64,000 nucleotides of DNA from a virus. Positions 1 through 4,868 of the stretch are shown in pieces (position 1 is the stretch's first letter; each line of letters starts with the position of its first letter). Both the position numbers and the translations under genes were made by a program. The notes below the pieces were generated by a model. The model was given only the letters and a program-made list of their open reading frames with translations. It searched no databases and was not told the DNA's origin. The stretch is taken from positions 26,406 through 90,405 of the IMG/VR virus record IMGVR_UViG_3300022822_000014. One strand, written 5' to 3'.

Positions 1-2
1 TA

Positions 3-326
3 GCAGGAAATTTAGAAAAAACCAGATTAAGAAAAGAAGACCCTGCATTTAGAGCAAGGTTCACCAAAGTTATGTCAGAATGCATGAAGAAACAGTTTCT
101 AGAGGGAAAACGAACATCTTTTAACATAGGACAGTGGATAGGAAAAAAACACACAGAAGCGACTAAGCTAAAAATGAGTAAATCAGCATCAAACAAACCA
201 CCTGAACAGAATTCACAATTCGGCACATGTTGGATAACTAATGAAGTTGAAAGCAAAAAGATTAAAAAAGGCGATGATATTACAGAAGGTTGGAGATTAG
301 GACGAATAGTGAATATCGTGGCGTAA
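3..326 (+). CDS. Homing endonuclease-like protein, C-terminal part (5' end outside window)
   Basis: The frame is open from the first bases of the window, so the gene begins upstream; the first internal ATG is at 72. The visible part contains a NUMOD3-like segment (IGKKHTEATKLKMSKSAS) followed by the tail motif FGTCWITN...GWRLGR. This tail is common at the C terminus of phage GIY-YIG/HNH homing endonucleases. The catalytic domain is not in view, so the nuclease class is unknown. It sits directly before the tRNA cluster, which carries two more endonuclease genes. Confidence 0.6.
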   Translation, partial: AGNLEKTRLRKEDPAFRARFTKVMSECMKKQFLEGKRTSFNIGQWIGKKHTEATKLKMSKSASNKPPEQNSQFGTCWITNEVESKKIKKGDDITEGWRLGRIVNIVA

Positions 327-410
327 GCCCCATTAGTACGACGATATAAAATAAACGAGAAAGGGCGAAAGCACACTAGCTAGAAGGTGTAAGTAGCAAC
401 GAAGGGATAT

Positions 411-486
411 GGAATTTTTGTGTAGATGGTTCGCACGCTAGTCTGAAGAACTAGAGGAGAAGGTTCGATTCCTTCAGATTCCACCA
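411..486 (+). tRNA. tRNA-Phe(GAA)
   Basis: All four arms can be drawn. Acceptor GGAATTT pairs with AGATTCC; D stem GTGT/GCAC; anticodon stem CTAGT/ACTAG with loop CTGAAGA (anticodon 445-447); T stem GAAGG/CCTTC. The CCA end is encoded at 484-486. Confidence 0.9.
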
Positions 487-491
487 TTATA

Positions 492-572
492 TTACGATGC
501 AGGTGCGTTGACTGTTCCATTGGCAGTACCGGTAGATATACCCAATGAAGGTTCGAGTCCTTTAATCGTAAC
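492..572 (+). tRNA. tRNA of unresolved isotype, possibly with a long variable arm
   Basis: A T arm (loop TTCGAGT) is followed by an acceptor strand ATCGTAA that pairs with TTACGAT at 492. The core is not canonical. ACTGT/GCAGT can form an anticodon stem whose loop TCCATTG would give anticodon CAT with C instead of U at position 33. It would be followed by a GGTA/TACC hairpin resembling a class II variable arm. GTA (Tyr) also occurs in the region but without a proper stem. The gene is probably real; its identity is open. Confidence 0.55.
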
Positions 573-591
573 AACTACATCGTAGTTAGTT

Positions 592-635
592 GCTTCTACC
601 CCACAGAACCATAACTGAGAAGCTTATAGAGGGGT
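592..635 (+). ncRNA. Predicted H-type pseudoknot upstream of tRNA-Asn
   Basis: Stem 1 is GCTTCT (592-597) with AGAAGC (618-623). The loop begins ACCCC (598-602), which can pair with GGGGT (631-635) just downstream. A small AACTAC/GTAGTT hairpin lies immediately upstream (573-587). Complementarity is seen in the sequence; that the RNA forms and is functional is inferred from similar arrangements in other tRNA intervals. Confidence 0.4.
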
Positions 636-659
636 GACTAATAGGAGAGACTAAATCCA

Positions 660-736
660 GGGTTGGTAGCTAAGTGGTAAAGCATTTGCCTGTTAAGTAA
701 AAGATTCCGTGGGTTCGACCCCCACCCAACCCTCCA
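660..736 (+). tRNA. tRNA-Asn(GTT)
   Basis: Acceptor GGGTTGG/CCAACCC, D arm GCT/AGC, anticodon stem TTTGC/GTAAA with loop CTGTTAA, T stem GTGGG/CCCAC. The CCA end is encoded (734-736). Confidence 0.9.
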
Positions 737-795
737 ATTAGTTTATAGGAAGTCCTGCCCTTGAGTTCTAGTGATTGTATCAAAAACTCTAAAAA
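737..795 (+). repeat. Inter-tRNA element, copy 1 (pseudoknot-capable)
   Basis: This spacer shares the blocks TAGTTTATAGG, CTTGAGTTCTA and AAAACTCTAAAAA with 4670-4720. ATTAG (737-741) can pair with CTAGT (768-772) and the enclosed GAGTT (763-767) with AACTC (785-789), giving an H-type pseudoknot. In the other copy stem 1 is AATAG/CTATT, so one pair differs on both sides yet still pairs. Each copy directly precedes a tRNA gene (Ile here). Confidence 0.5.
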
Positions 796-801
796 GACCC
801 A

Positions 802-874
802 CGGAGTGTAGCTCAATCGGTAGAGCGTTCGCCTGATACGCGAAAGGTAGTAGGATCGTAACCTACCATTCCGA
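802..874 (+). tRNA. tRNA-Ile(GAT)
   Basis: Acceptor CGGAGTG/CATTCCG, D stem GCTC/GAGC, anticodon stem TTCGC/GCGAA with loop CTGATAC, T stem GTAGG/CCTAC. CCA is not encoded. Confidence 0.9.
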
Positions 875-879
875 CAAAA

Positions 880-965
880 GGAAGATAAACTATGATGGTG
901 ATTAGGGTATCCTGCTAAGATAATCGTGCTATAAAAGGCATTCGGTTCGATTCCGATTTCTTCCT
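880..965 (+). tRNA. tRNA-Ser(GCT)
   Basis: Acceptor GGAAGAT/TTCTTCC has one T-T mismatch at the base. The anticodon loop CTGCTAA is closed by TATC/GATA. A long variable region (about 923-940), expected for tRNA-Ser, precedes a T arm with loop TTCGATT. Confidence 0.82.
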
Positions 966-971
966 CAAAAT

Positions 972-1043
972 ACTAATATAGCTCAATGGTAGAGCGGCTC
1001 TTTCATACGGAGTAGGTTGATGGTTCGATTCCATCTATTGGTA
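972..1043 (+). tRNA. tRNA-Met(CAT) or tRNA-Ile2(CAT)
   Basis: Acceptor ACTAATA/TATTGGT, D stem GCTC/GAGC, anticodon loop TTCATAC, T stem GATGG/CCATC. It is one of three clear CAT tRNAs in the cluster. Elongator Met, initiator Met and lysidine-dependent Ile2 cannot be told apart from sequence alone. Confidence 0.85.
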
Positions 1044-1093
1044 CTATATTTAAAACCGCTCGGGTTCAAACATAGAAATATGTGGAGGATAAT

Positions 1094-1157
1094 TCAGTCA
1101 CCCGCACCTCGTAAGAGACAACTATAGACTGACACGTAAGGAAAGTGGGAGCCTTAC
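1094..1157 (+). ncRNA. Predicted pseudoknot/kissing structure upstream of tRNA-His
   Basis: TCAGTC (1094-1099) pairs with GACTGA (1127-1132). Its loop starts with CCCGC (1101-1105), complementary with one wobble to GTGGG (1145-1149). That GTGGG is itself presented in the loop of a GTAAGG/CCTTAC hairpin (1136-1157). The layout resembles that at 592-635. The whole interval 1044-1163 has no ORF or tRNA. Confidence 0.4.
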
Positions 1158-1163
1158 AAACAT

Positions 1164-1235
1164 GGTGTTTGTAGTTCAATGGTAGAATGTTTGACTGTGA
1201 ATCAAAAGACGAAGGATCGATACCTTCCTTACACC
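1164..1235 (+). tRNA. tRNA-His(GTG)
   Basis: Anticodon loop CTGTGAA with stem TTTGA/TCAAA, D arm GTTC/GAAT, T stem GAAGG/CCTTC. G at 1164 faces C at 1235, matching the extra G-1:C73 pair of tRNA-His. The acceptor has two T-T mismatches in its lower half. Confidence 0.85.
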
Positions 1236-1259
1236 CGGTATACTTTTTGAAACAGTTAG

Positions 1260-1268
1260 CTATTTATA
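1260..1268 (+). promoter_or_regulatory. CTATTTATA-class promoter box
   Basis: CTATTTATAATAAA lies 14 bases before the ATG of the homing endonuclease gene at 1283. The same box precedes the genes at 4903, 16441, 27319, 28159 and 54282. A phage-specific (late-type) promoter is inferred from recurrence and position. Confidence 0.5.
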
Positions 1269-1282
1269 ATAAACAAACATAA

Positions 1283-1963
1283 ATGGCTAACTATTCAAAA
1301 AAGAAGAAATACCACTTTACTTATAAAACAACAAATATAATAAACAGTAGATATTACCTAGGAATGCATTCAACTAACCGTATCGATGACGGATATTTAG
1401 GAAGCGGTACAAGACTACGCTACGAAGTAACTAAGTACGGTAGAGACAATTTTAAGGTTGAGATAATTAAGTATTTTAATTCAAGAGAAGACCTAGTTCA
1501 AGCTGAAATGCAGTTAATAACAGAACAGGATCTAAACAGTGTAAACTGCTTAAACTTAATAACAGGAGGAAATGGATTTAGTATAGAAACTTCTAGGTGT
1601 GCAAATGAGATTAGAAAACAGAAATTACAACAGGACGTAGATTGGAGAGAGGCATATATACTAAAACTTAAAGATACAAAAAAAGAGTGGGTAAAAAATC
1701 TAACACAGCAGGACAAAGACACTATCTCTAAAAAAATAAAAAGAGGTCTAAAAAAAAGCGGACATATTCATAACTCTTTTCTAGGAAAAAAACACTCGAA
1801 AGAGACTATACTTAAGATGAAAAAAGCTAAAATAGGACAGGGGTGTGGGAATAAAAACTCACAATACGGAAAACCAAGGAGTGAGGAAACTAAAAAAAAG
1901 ATAAGAGAAAGTCTTAGGAAGACTCGTGAAATGAAAAAAAATGCCCATATGGTGAAACGGTAA
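1283..1963 (+). CDS. GIY-YIG homing endonuclease
   Basis: This 226-residue protein starts with a GIY-YIG-type nuclease fold: FTYKTTN then YYLGMHST at residues 13-30, followed by GYLGSGTRLRYEVTKYG (about 38-54), typical of phage Seg-like enzymes. The C-terminal half has NUMOD3-like DNA-binding repeats (LGKKHSKETILKMKKAK; YGKPRSEETKKKIRES). Such genes spread by cutting cognate sites lacking them. It lies between tRNA-His and tRNA-Leu, and its last seven codons and stop are formed by the 5' end of the tRNA-Leu gene. A CTATTTATA box lies just upstream. Confidence 0.88.
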   Translation: MANYSKKKKYHFTYKTTNIINSRYYLGMHSTNRIDDGYLGSGTRLRYEVTKYGRDNFKVEIIKYFNSREDLVQAEMQLITEQDLNSVNCLNLITGGNGFSIETSRCANEIRKQKLQQDVDWREAYILKLKDTKKEWVKNLTQQDKDTISKKIKRGLKKSGHIHNSFLGKKHSKETILKMKKAKIGQGCGNKNSQYGKPRSEETKKKIRESLRKTREMKKNAHMVKR

Positions 1964-2015
1964 ACACAACAGGTTTAAGCCCTGTAAGCTGTAGGTTCGA
2001 ATCCTACTATGGGTA
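1943..2015 (+). tRNA. tRNA-Leu(TAA), overlaps the endonuclease gene
   Basis: Acceptor GCCCATA/TATGGGT, anticodon stem ACAGG/CCTGT with loop TTTAAGC, T stem GTAGG/CCTAC. The variable loop is only five bases (AAGCT), whereas bacterial tRNA-Leu normally has a long variable arm. Bases 1943-1963 also encode the end of the endonuclease. Confidence 0.85.
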
Positions 2016-2106
2016 CAATAAGGAAGAGCTAGAGAGTCCTAAATGATATCTAAAATCTCCTCGCAGTTTTTAAGATTGGTTTTTTGCTTTAAAAAATCCT
2101 TCAAAT
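2016..2106 (+). other. Inter-tRNA spacer with hairpins
   Basis: The spacer has no ORF or tRNA. AAGGA near 2019 can pair with TCCTT near 2096, enclosing the segment. Inside, an AGGA/TCCT hairpin and a GGTTTTTT...AAAAAATCC hairpin (about 2077-2098) are visible. Structure is plausible but weaker than in neighbouring intervals. Confidence 0.25.
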
Positions 2107-2178
2107 GGCTTTATAGTTTAATGGACAGAACCTTCGGCTACGAACCGAAAAATGGGAGTTCGAATCTCTCTAAAGCCT
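2107..2178 (+). tRNA. tRNA-Arg(ACG)
   Basis: Acceptor GGCTTTA/TAAAGCC, D arm GTTT...GAAC, anticodon stem TTCGG/CCGAA with loop CTACGAA, T arm GGGAG/CTCTC. The A34 would need to become inosine through the host deaminase. Confidence 0.87.
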
Positions 2179-2183
2179 CAACT

Positions 2184-2255
2184 ACCTCCATAGTTAAATG
2201 GACATAACAAAACTCTTCTAAAGTTTAGATCCAAGTTCGATTCTTGGTGGAGGTT
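2184..2255 (+). tRNA. tRNA-Arg(TCT)
   Basis: Acceptor ACCTCCA/TGGAGGT, D stem GTTA/TAAC, anticodon stem AAACT/AGTTT with loop CTTCTAA, T stem CCAAG/CTTGG. It reads AGA/AGG, codons used often in the surrounding AT-rich genes. Confidence 0.88.
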
Positions 2256-2265
2256 CAAACAAAAT

Positions 2266-2334
2266 GCTTCTCGGGCTAAGGTAGCCAAATAGTCTCCAAA
2301 ACTATAGGACAAGGTTCGATTCCTTGGGGTTGCG
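2266..2334 (+). tRNA. tRNA-Trp(CCA)
   Basis: Anticodon stem ATAGT/ACTAT with loop CTCCAAA, D arm GCT/AGC, T stem CAAGG/CCTTG. The acceptor GCTTCTC/GGGTTGC carries two T-T mismatches, like the neighbouring tRNA-His. Confidence 0.75.
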
Positions 2335-2359
2335 CAAACATTAACTTAATTATTAACTC

Positions 2360-2869
2360 ATGAAAAATCGTTATGACAAAACACTAGTGGTTGATTCAAG
2401 CTACATTGCAAGAAGCATCATTACTACCGAAAGAGCTTTCGTGATTTCGTATAAAGGTAATGCTGATGTAGTAGTTGAACACCCTGAAACATTTGGAGTT
2501 GTAAACCCCAAACTAGAAATTTTTAAACCATCTGTTATTAGAGTCTACACTTATGTAAAACTAGAATACCAGAAAGTAGCTCTAACAAGAGATAATGTAT
2601 TTAAAAGAGATGGACATGAATGCGTATACTGCGGTTGTAATAACAGAAAAACACTTACATTAGATCACGTAGTACCACAATCAAAAGGAGGACCAAACAC
2701 TTGGGATAACTTAGTAACTGCTTGTAAAGTTTGTAATAACGAAAAAGCAAATTTAACATTAAAAGAATACGGTAGGGAAATACCTAAACCAAAAAGACCA
2801 CACTACTTAATGTTATTAAAGAAAACAAGTTTTATACCTGAAGAGTGGAAACCTTACCTATTATTCTAG
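2360..2869 (+). CDS. HNH endonuclease
   Basis: This 169-residue protein has a classic HNH nuclease core: a zinc pair CVYCGC (about 89-94), the metal-binding motif LDHVVPQSKGG (about 102-112), then WDNLVTACKVCNNEK (about 116-130). The N-terminal 70 residues are a beta-rich region common in small bacterial HNH proteins. A free-standing gene inside a phage tRNA cluster is probably mobile (homing). It sits between tRNA-Trp and tRNA-Cys; the stop is seven bases before tRNA-Cys. Confidence 0.9.
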   Translation: MKNRYDKTLVVDSSYIARSIITTERAFVISYKGNADVVVEHPETFGVVNPKLEIFKPSVIRVYTYVKLEYQKVALTRDNVFKRDGHECVYCGCNNRKTLTLDHVVPQSKGGPNTWDNLVTACKVCNNEKANLTLKEYGREIPKPKRPHYLMLLKKTSFIPEEWKPYLLF

Positions 2870-2875
2870 GTAGAT

Positions 2876-2945
2876 GAGTGAGTTGTTCTTGGAGAACAGT
2901 TGGTTTGCAAAACCAATAGAGTAGGTTCGATTCCTACCTTACTCT
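2876..2945 (+). tRNA. tRNA-Cys(GCA)
   Basis: Acceptor GAGTGAG/CTTACTC, D arm GTTC/GAAC, anticodon stem TTGGT/ACCAA with loop TTGCAAA, T stem GTAGG/CCTAC. Confidence 0.88.
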
Positions 2946-2985
2946 CAAAAATAAACATAAAAAAATTAGGATATACAGTAAATAG

Positions 2986-2997
2986 TTCGTATATTTA
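2986..2997 (+). promoter_or_regulatory. Host-like promoter box inside the tRNA cluster
   Basis: TTCGTATATTTA is identical to the box upstream of many protein genes here (for example 21043 and 62560). It lies about 40 bases before tRNA-Leu(TAG) and probably starts transcription of the second half of the RNA cluster. Confidence 0.5.
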
Positions 2998-3037
2998 TAT
3001 ATAATAAAGATAGGTTCATTGACATATTGGATAAATT

Positions 3038-3110
3038 GCTCGTGTGGTGGAATGGTATACACGGCCGTCTTAGAAACGGTCTTTTGCAGGTTCGAGTCCT
3101 GCCATGAGTA
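3038..3110 (+). tRNA. tRNA-Leu(TAG)
   Basis: Acceptor GCTCGTG/CATGAGT, D arm GTG/CAC, anticodon stem GCCGT/ACGGT with loop CTTAGAA, T stem GCAGG/CCTGC. As with tRNA-Leu(TAA), the variable loop is short (CTTTT). Confidence 0.87.
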
Positions 3111-3127
3111 CAAAAACTGTTCGAGTA

Positions 3128-3164
3128 CTAATTATGACTTATCACTCTAATTAGGAAGTAGTGG
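3128..3164 (+). ncRNA. Predicted H-type pseudoknot after tRNA-Leu(TAG)
   Basis: CTAATTA (3128-3134) pairs perfectly with TAATTAG (3148-3154). TCACT (3142-3146) in the loop can pair with AGTGG (3160-3164) five bases downstream of stem 1. Confidence 0.42.
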
Positions 3165-3252
3165 GCAAATATATTAAAGGTTATTAATCAATAAACTACC
3201 TAGAATAGTTCTGATACTGGACTTGAGATTAAAGCGGTTGGATCCCGAAGTG

Positions 3253-3304
3253 TTAACAGGTTTATAAGGGTAAGCTAAGTTACTGTTAGTGCAAAATTAT
3301 AGCT
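3253..3304 (+). ncRNA. Predicted pseudoknot overlapping a tRNA-like acceptor
   Basis: TTAACAG (3253-3259) pairs with CTGTTAG (3283-3289). AGCTA (3273-3277) in the loop is complementary to TAGCT (3300-3304). TAGCT is also the 5' acceptor strand of the tRNA-like element at 3301, so the two folds would compete. The interval 3165-3252 has no gene; a small AACTA/TAGTT hairpin lies in it. Confidence 0.35.
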
Positions 3305-3403
3305 GTGAAATCATTGGTTGATAGCACCTCTCCAGGGTTAAGTTTAACGATAAGTTCACTTAGAATTGTAAAGCCGGATTAGGTTCGAATCCTAACATAG
3401 CTA
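3301..3403 (+). ncRNA. tRNA-like element with an oversized core (103 nt)
   Basis: The 3' part is a normal T arm (TTAGG/CCTAA, loop TTCGAAT) followed by acceptor CATAGCT, which pairs with AGCTGTG at 3301-3307. The 71 bases between do not give a clear D arm plus anticodon arm. ATAGCACC followed by TCTCC recalls the D/anticodon boundary of a normal tRNA, after which about 30 extra bases follow. It may be a tRNA with an insertion, a decayed tRNA or a tRNA mimic. Confidence 0.4.
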
Positions 3404-3415
3404 CAAAATTAAAAT

Positions 3416-3568
3416 GGTCCTATATATAGTAGTGGATCGCTCCTACTACTATCAGTGGGATAACGTTACGGCTTTTGGTTTAACACTTCTTATACTAGTT
3501 TGAAGAGAAAAGTTAAAACATTAGAGTAAGTAACTTATCAAAGGTTGGTTCGATTCCAACTAGGGCTA
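3416..3568 (+). ncRNA. tRNA-like element with an oversized core (153 nt) and internal pseudoknot
   Basis: GGTCCTA (3416-3422) pairs over seven positions with TAGGGCT (3561-3567), next to a good T arm (GTTGG/CCAAC, loop TTCGATT). The interior holds ATAGTAG (3426-3432) pairing with CTACTAT (3446-3452), while TCCTA (3441-3445) can pair with TGGGA (3456-3460). No canonical anticodon arm is visible. A tmRNA is unlikely at this size. Confidence 0.4.
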
Positions 3569-3576
3569 CAAAATAC

Positions 3577-3630
3577 AAGTTAGACGTTCGAAGGAGAACT
3601 TAAAAGGTATTCAAACCACCATTCTAACTT
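3577..3630 (+). ncRNA. Stem-closed inter-tRNA segment
   Basis: AAGTTAGA (3577-3584) pairs perfectly with TCTAACTT (3623-3630). A GTTC/GAAC hairpin and a weak GGT/ACC hairpin lie inside. Noncoding. Confidence 0.35.
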
Positions 3631-3637
3631 ATAATAT

Positions 3638-3736
3638 TAAGAGAGTTAGTGAAGCTAGGACAAGCTGGAATAGGATAAAGGTTTATCCCCAGTCCCAGAT
3701 ATTTCTAGAAACCTCGAAAGACCCGAAGCTCTCTTA
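3638..3736 (+). ncRNA. Stem-closed inter-tRNA RNA before tRNA-Thr (about 99 nt)
   Basis: TAAGAGAG (3638-3645) pairs perfectly with CTCTCTTA (3729-3736). Inside, CTGG...CCAG encloses GGATAA/TTATCC (3673-3688), whose loop AGGTTT could pair with AAACCT (3709-3714). The interior also carries CCCGAAG, a heptamer that recurs near 3244 and at 3956. Confidence 0.42.
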
Positions 3737-3741
3737 TATTT

Positions 3742-3813
3742 GCCTCTAAAGCATAAATGGTAATGTGCCCGGTTTGTACCCGGAGGAACAGGGTTCGATT
3801 CCTTGTAGAGGCT
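3742..3813 (+). tRNA. tRNA-Thr(TGT)
   Basis: Acceptor GCCTCTA/TAGAGGC, anticodon loop TTTGTAC closed by CCGG/CCGG, T stem CAGGG/CCTTG. Confidence 0.86.
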
Positions 3814-3814
3814 C

Positions 3815-3873
3815 AAAAGTAAATTAACCTCGCTTAACGATAATATCACCGAGGGAGGTCAATGTTTACTTTT
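3815..3873 (+). ncRNA. Stem-closed spacer between tRNA-Thr and tRNA-Gly
   Basis: AAAAGTAAA (3815-3823) pairs perfectly with TTTACTTTT (3865-3873). ACCTC pairs with GAGGT and CCTCG with CGAGG inside. It fills the whole spacer between the two tRNAs. Confidence 0.42.
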
Positions 3874-3876
3874 AAT

Positions 3877-3948
3877 GCGAATATAGTATAGTGGCTATTA
3901 TGTCTGGCTTCCAACCAGAGGACGAGAGTTCGATTCTCTCTATTCGCT
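3877..3948 (+). tRNA. tRNA-Gly(TCC)
   Basis: Acceptor GCGAATA/TATTCGC, anticodon stem TCTGG/CCAGA with loop CTTCCAA, T stem GAGAG/CTCTC. Confidence 0.9.
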
Positions 3949-3955
3949 CGAACAG

Positions 3956-4031
3956 CCCGAAGTACAAGGGAACGAAGATAGAGATTACAGATATGAGTTG
4001 AAATAACAAATACCTTCGGGTACACTCATAT
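3956..4031 (+). ncRNA. Strong predicted H-type pseudoknot after tRNA-Gly
   Basis: CCCGAAG (3956-3962) pairs perfectly with CTTCGGG (4014-4020). ATATGAGT (3991-3998) inside the loop pairs perfectly with ACTCATAT (4024-4031), three bases beyond stem 1. This is the clearest of the cluster pseudoknots (7 and 8 pairs, no mismatch). The stretch 4032-4102 has no recognised feature. Confidence 0.5.
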
Positions 4032-4102
4032 AGGCGTGGATGCTCTCCAAATCGTAGGTTGGTACAGTTGGTAACTCTGGGAATATTACAAAAGTTACAA
4101 AT

Positions 4103-4174
4103 GCTCCTGTCGACAACTGGCTAAGTCACTACCCTTTCACGGTAGAGTAGAGGGATCGATACCCTCCAGGAGTA
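4103..4174 (+). tRNA. tRNA-Glu(TTC)
   Basis: Acceptor GCTCCTG/CAGGAGT, anticodon stem CTACC/GGTAG with loop CTTTCAC, T stem GAGGG/CCCTC. Confidence 0.87.
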
Positions 4175-4179
4175 CTTTT

Positions 4180-4371
4180 ATTAAAAATTCTTTGCTTAAA
4201 GATAGACATAGTGAAAGCATTCCCTGATAGAAAAGGCGAGAAAGACCACAATTGAAAGTGGATAGCTATAGACTGTATCAGCAGTTGTGTTTATTGTAAA
4301 GGTATTGGTGATTAGGTTCATAGCGTTAAGAGCGTGATATTACACTGAAATTTGTACAAAGAGTTTTTAAT
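4180..4371 (+). ncRNA. Structured noncoding RNA, about 190 nt, closed by a 15-pair stem
   Basis: ATTAAAAATTCTTTG (4180-4194) pairs with CAAAGAGTTTTTAAT (4357-4371) over 15 positions with a single wobble. Inside, CTGATA/TATCAG form a stem containing a CCAC/GTGG hairpin, and the sequence GCTAT in that loop can pair with ATAGC further on, again a pseudoknot. There is no ORF, T arm or anticodon. It exactly fills the gap between tRNA-Glu and tRNA-Ala. I do not recognise the family; RNase P RNA and tmRNA hallmarks are absent. Confidence 0.5.
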
Positions 4372-4376
4372 AATTT

Positions 4377-4449
4377 GGGGATATGGTGAAATTGGCTATC
4401 ATAGTAGATTTGCATTCTACTGTTCCGAGTTCGAGCCTCGGTTTCTCCA
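4377..4449 (+). tRNA. tRNA-Ala(TGC)
   Basis: Acceptor GGGGATA/TTTCTCC with one mismatch, anticodon stem GTAGA/TCTAC with loop TTTGCAT, T stem CCGAG/CTCGG. Confidence 0.87.
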
Positions 4450-4462
4450 CGAGATATCTACC

Positions 4463-4519
4463 CTAGGTAGGTGTTTTACTCAAGGTTTTATTGGTTGTAC
4501 CTCAACAACCAATACCTAG
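4463..4519 (+). ncRNA. Nested stem segment between tRNA-Ala and tRNA-Asp
   Basis: CTAGGT (4463-4468) pairs with ACCTAG (4514-4519), enclosing a nine-pair hairpin ATTGGTTGT/ACAACCAAT (4490-4513). The outer 3' strand shares two bases with tRNA-Asp. Confidence 0.42.
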
Positions 4520-4589
4520 CTTCATAGTTAAACGGCTATAATGTCGCCCTGTCACGGCGAAGTTCGGAGTTCGATTCTCCGTGGAGCTG
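4518..4589 (+). tRNA. tRNA-Asp(GTC)
   Basis: Acceptor AGCTTCA/TGGAGCT, D stem GTTA/TAAT, anticodon stem TCGCC/GGCGA with loop CTGTCAC, T stem CGGAG/CTCCG. Confidence 0.88.
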
Positions 4590-4595
4590 CATATT

Positions 4596-4664
4596 GCGGT
4601 TTGGTGTAATTGGTAGCATGAGGGGCTCATAACCCCAAGGCGAGGTTCGAGTCCTTAATCCGCT
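4596..4664 (+). tRNA. tRNA with anticodon CAT (Met, fMet or Ile2)
   Basis: Acceptor GCGGTTT/AATCCGC has a T-T mismatch. The anticodon loop CTCATAA is closed by GGGG/CCCC; T loop TTCGAGT. The ends are uncertain by one base; shifting the 3' end by one would give an encoded CCA at 4666-4668. Confidence 0.75.
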
Positions 4665-4669
4665 TCCAA

Positions 4670-4720
4670 AATAGTTTATAGGTCGTTCTGTCCTTGAGTT
4701 CTATTTCAAAACTCTAAAAA
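4670..4720 (+). repeat. Inter-tRNA element, copy 2 (pseudoknot-capable)
   Basis: Second copy of the element at 737-795. AATAG (4670-4674) pairs with CTATT (4701-4705), GAGTT (4696-4700) with AACTC (4710-4714). It again sits directly upstream of a tRNA gene. Confidence 0.5.
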
Positions 4721-4726
4721 AGGCTA

Positions 4727-4801
4727 GGTCATGTAGCTAAGTTTGGTAAGGCAGCTCGCTCATAACGAGAAGATTCATAGGTTCGAATCCTATCATGACC
4801 A
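4727..4801 (+). tRNA. tRNA with anticodon CAT (Met, fMet or Ile2)
   Basis: Acceptor GGTCATG/CATGACC, anticodon stem CTCG/CGAG with loop CTCATAA, T stem ATAGG/CCTAT. Last gene of the cluster. Confidence 0.85.
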
Positions 4802-4868
4802 CATTTAATTTTATCCAATAAGTTAAACATTGAAATACCTTTAAAAAACAGATAACATTAGTTTCTTC

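Noticed and set aside
380-574. Reverse-strand frame across tRNA-Phe and the next tRNA
   Set aside because: The translation is the usual artefact of T-arm sequences read as protein.
3416-3568. Group I intron or tmRNA as explanation of the 153-nt tRNA-like element
   Set aside because: It is too short for either, lacks a group I catalytic core and has no tag-coding frame with a tmRNA resume codon that I can see.
4180-4371. RNase P RNA
   Set aside because: The conserved P4-type segments and ACAGAAA-like motifs are not visible and the length is short.
737-4720. The duplicated inter-tRNA element as an attachment site or transposon end
   Set aside because: The copies are imperfect, carry internal structure, and no integrase or target duplication is nearby.
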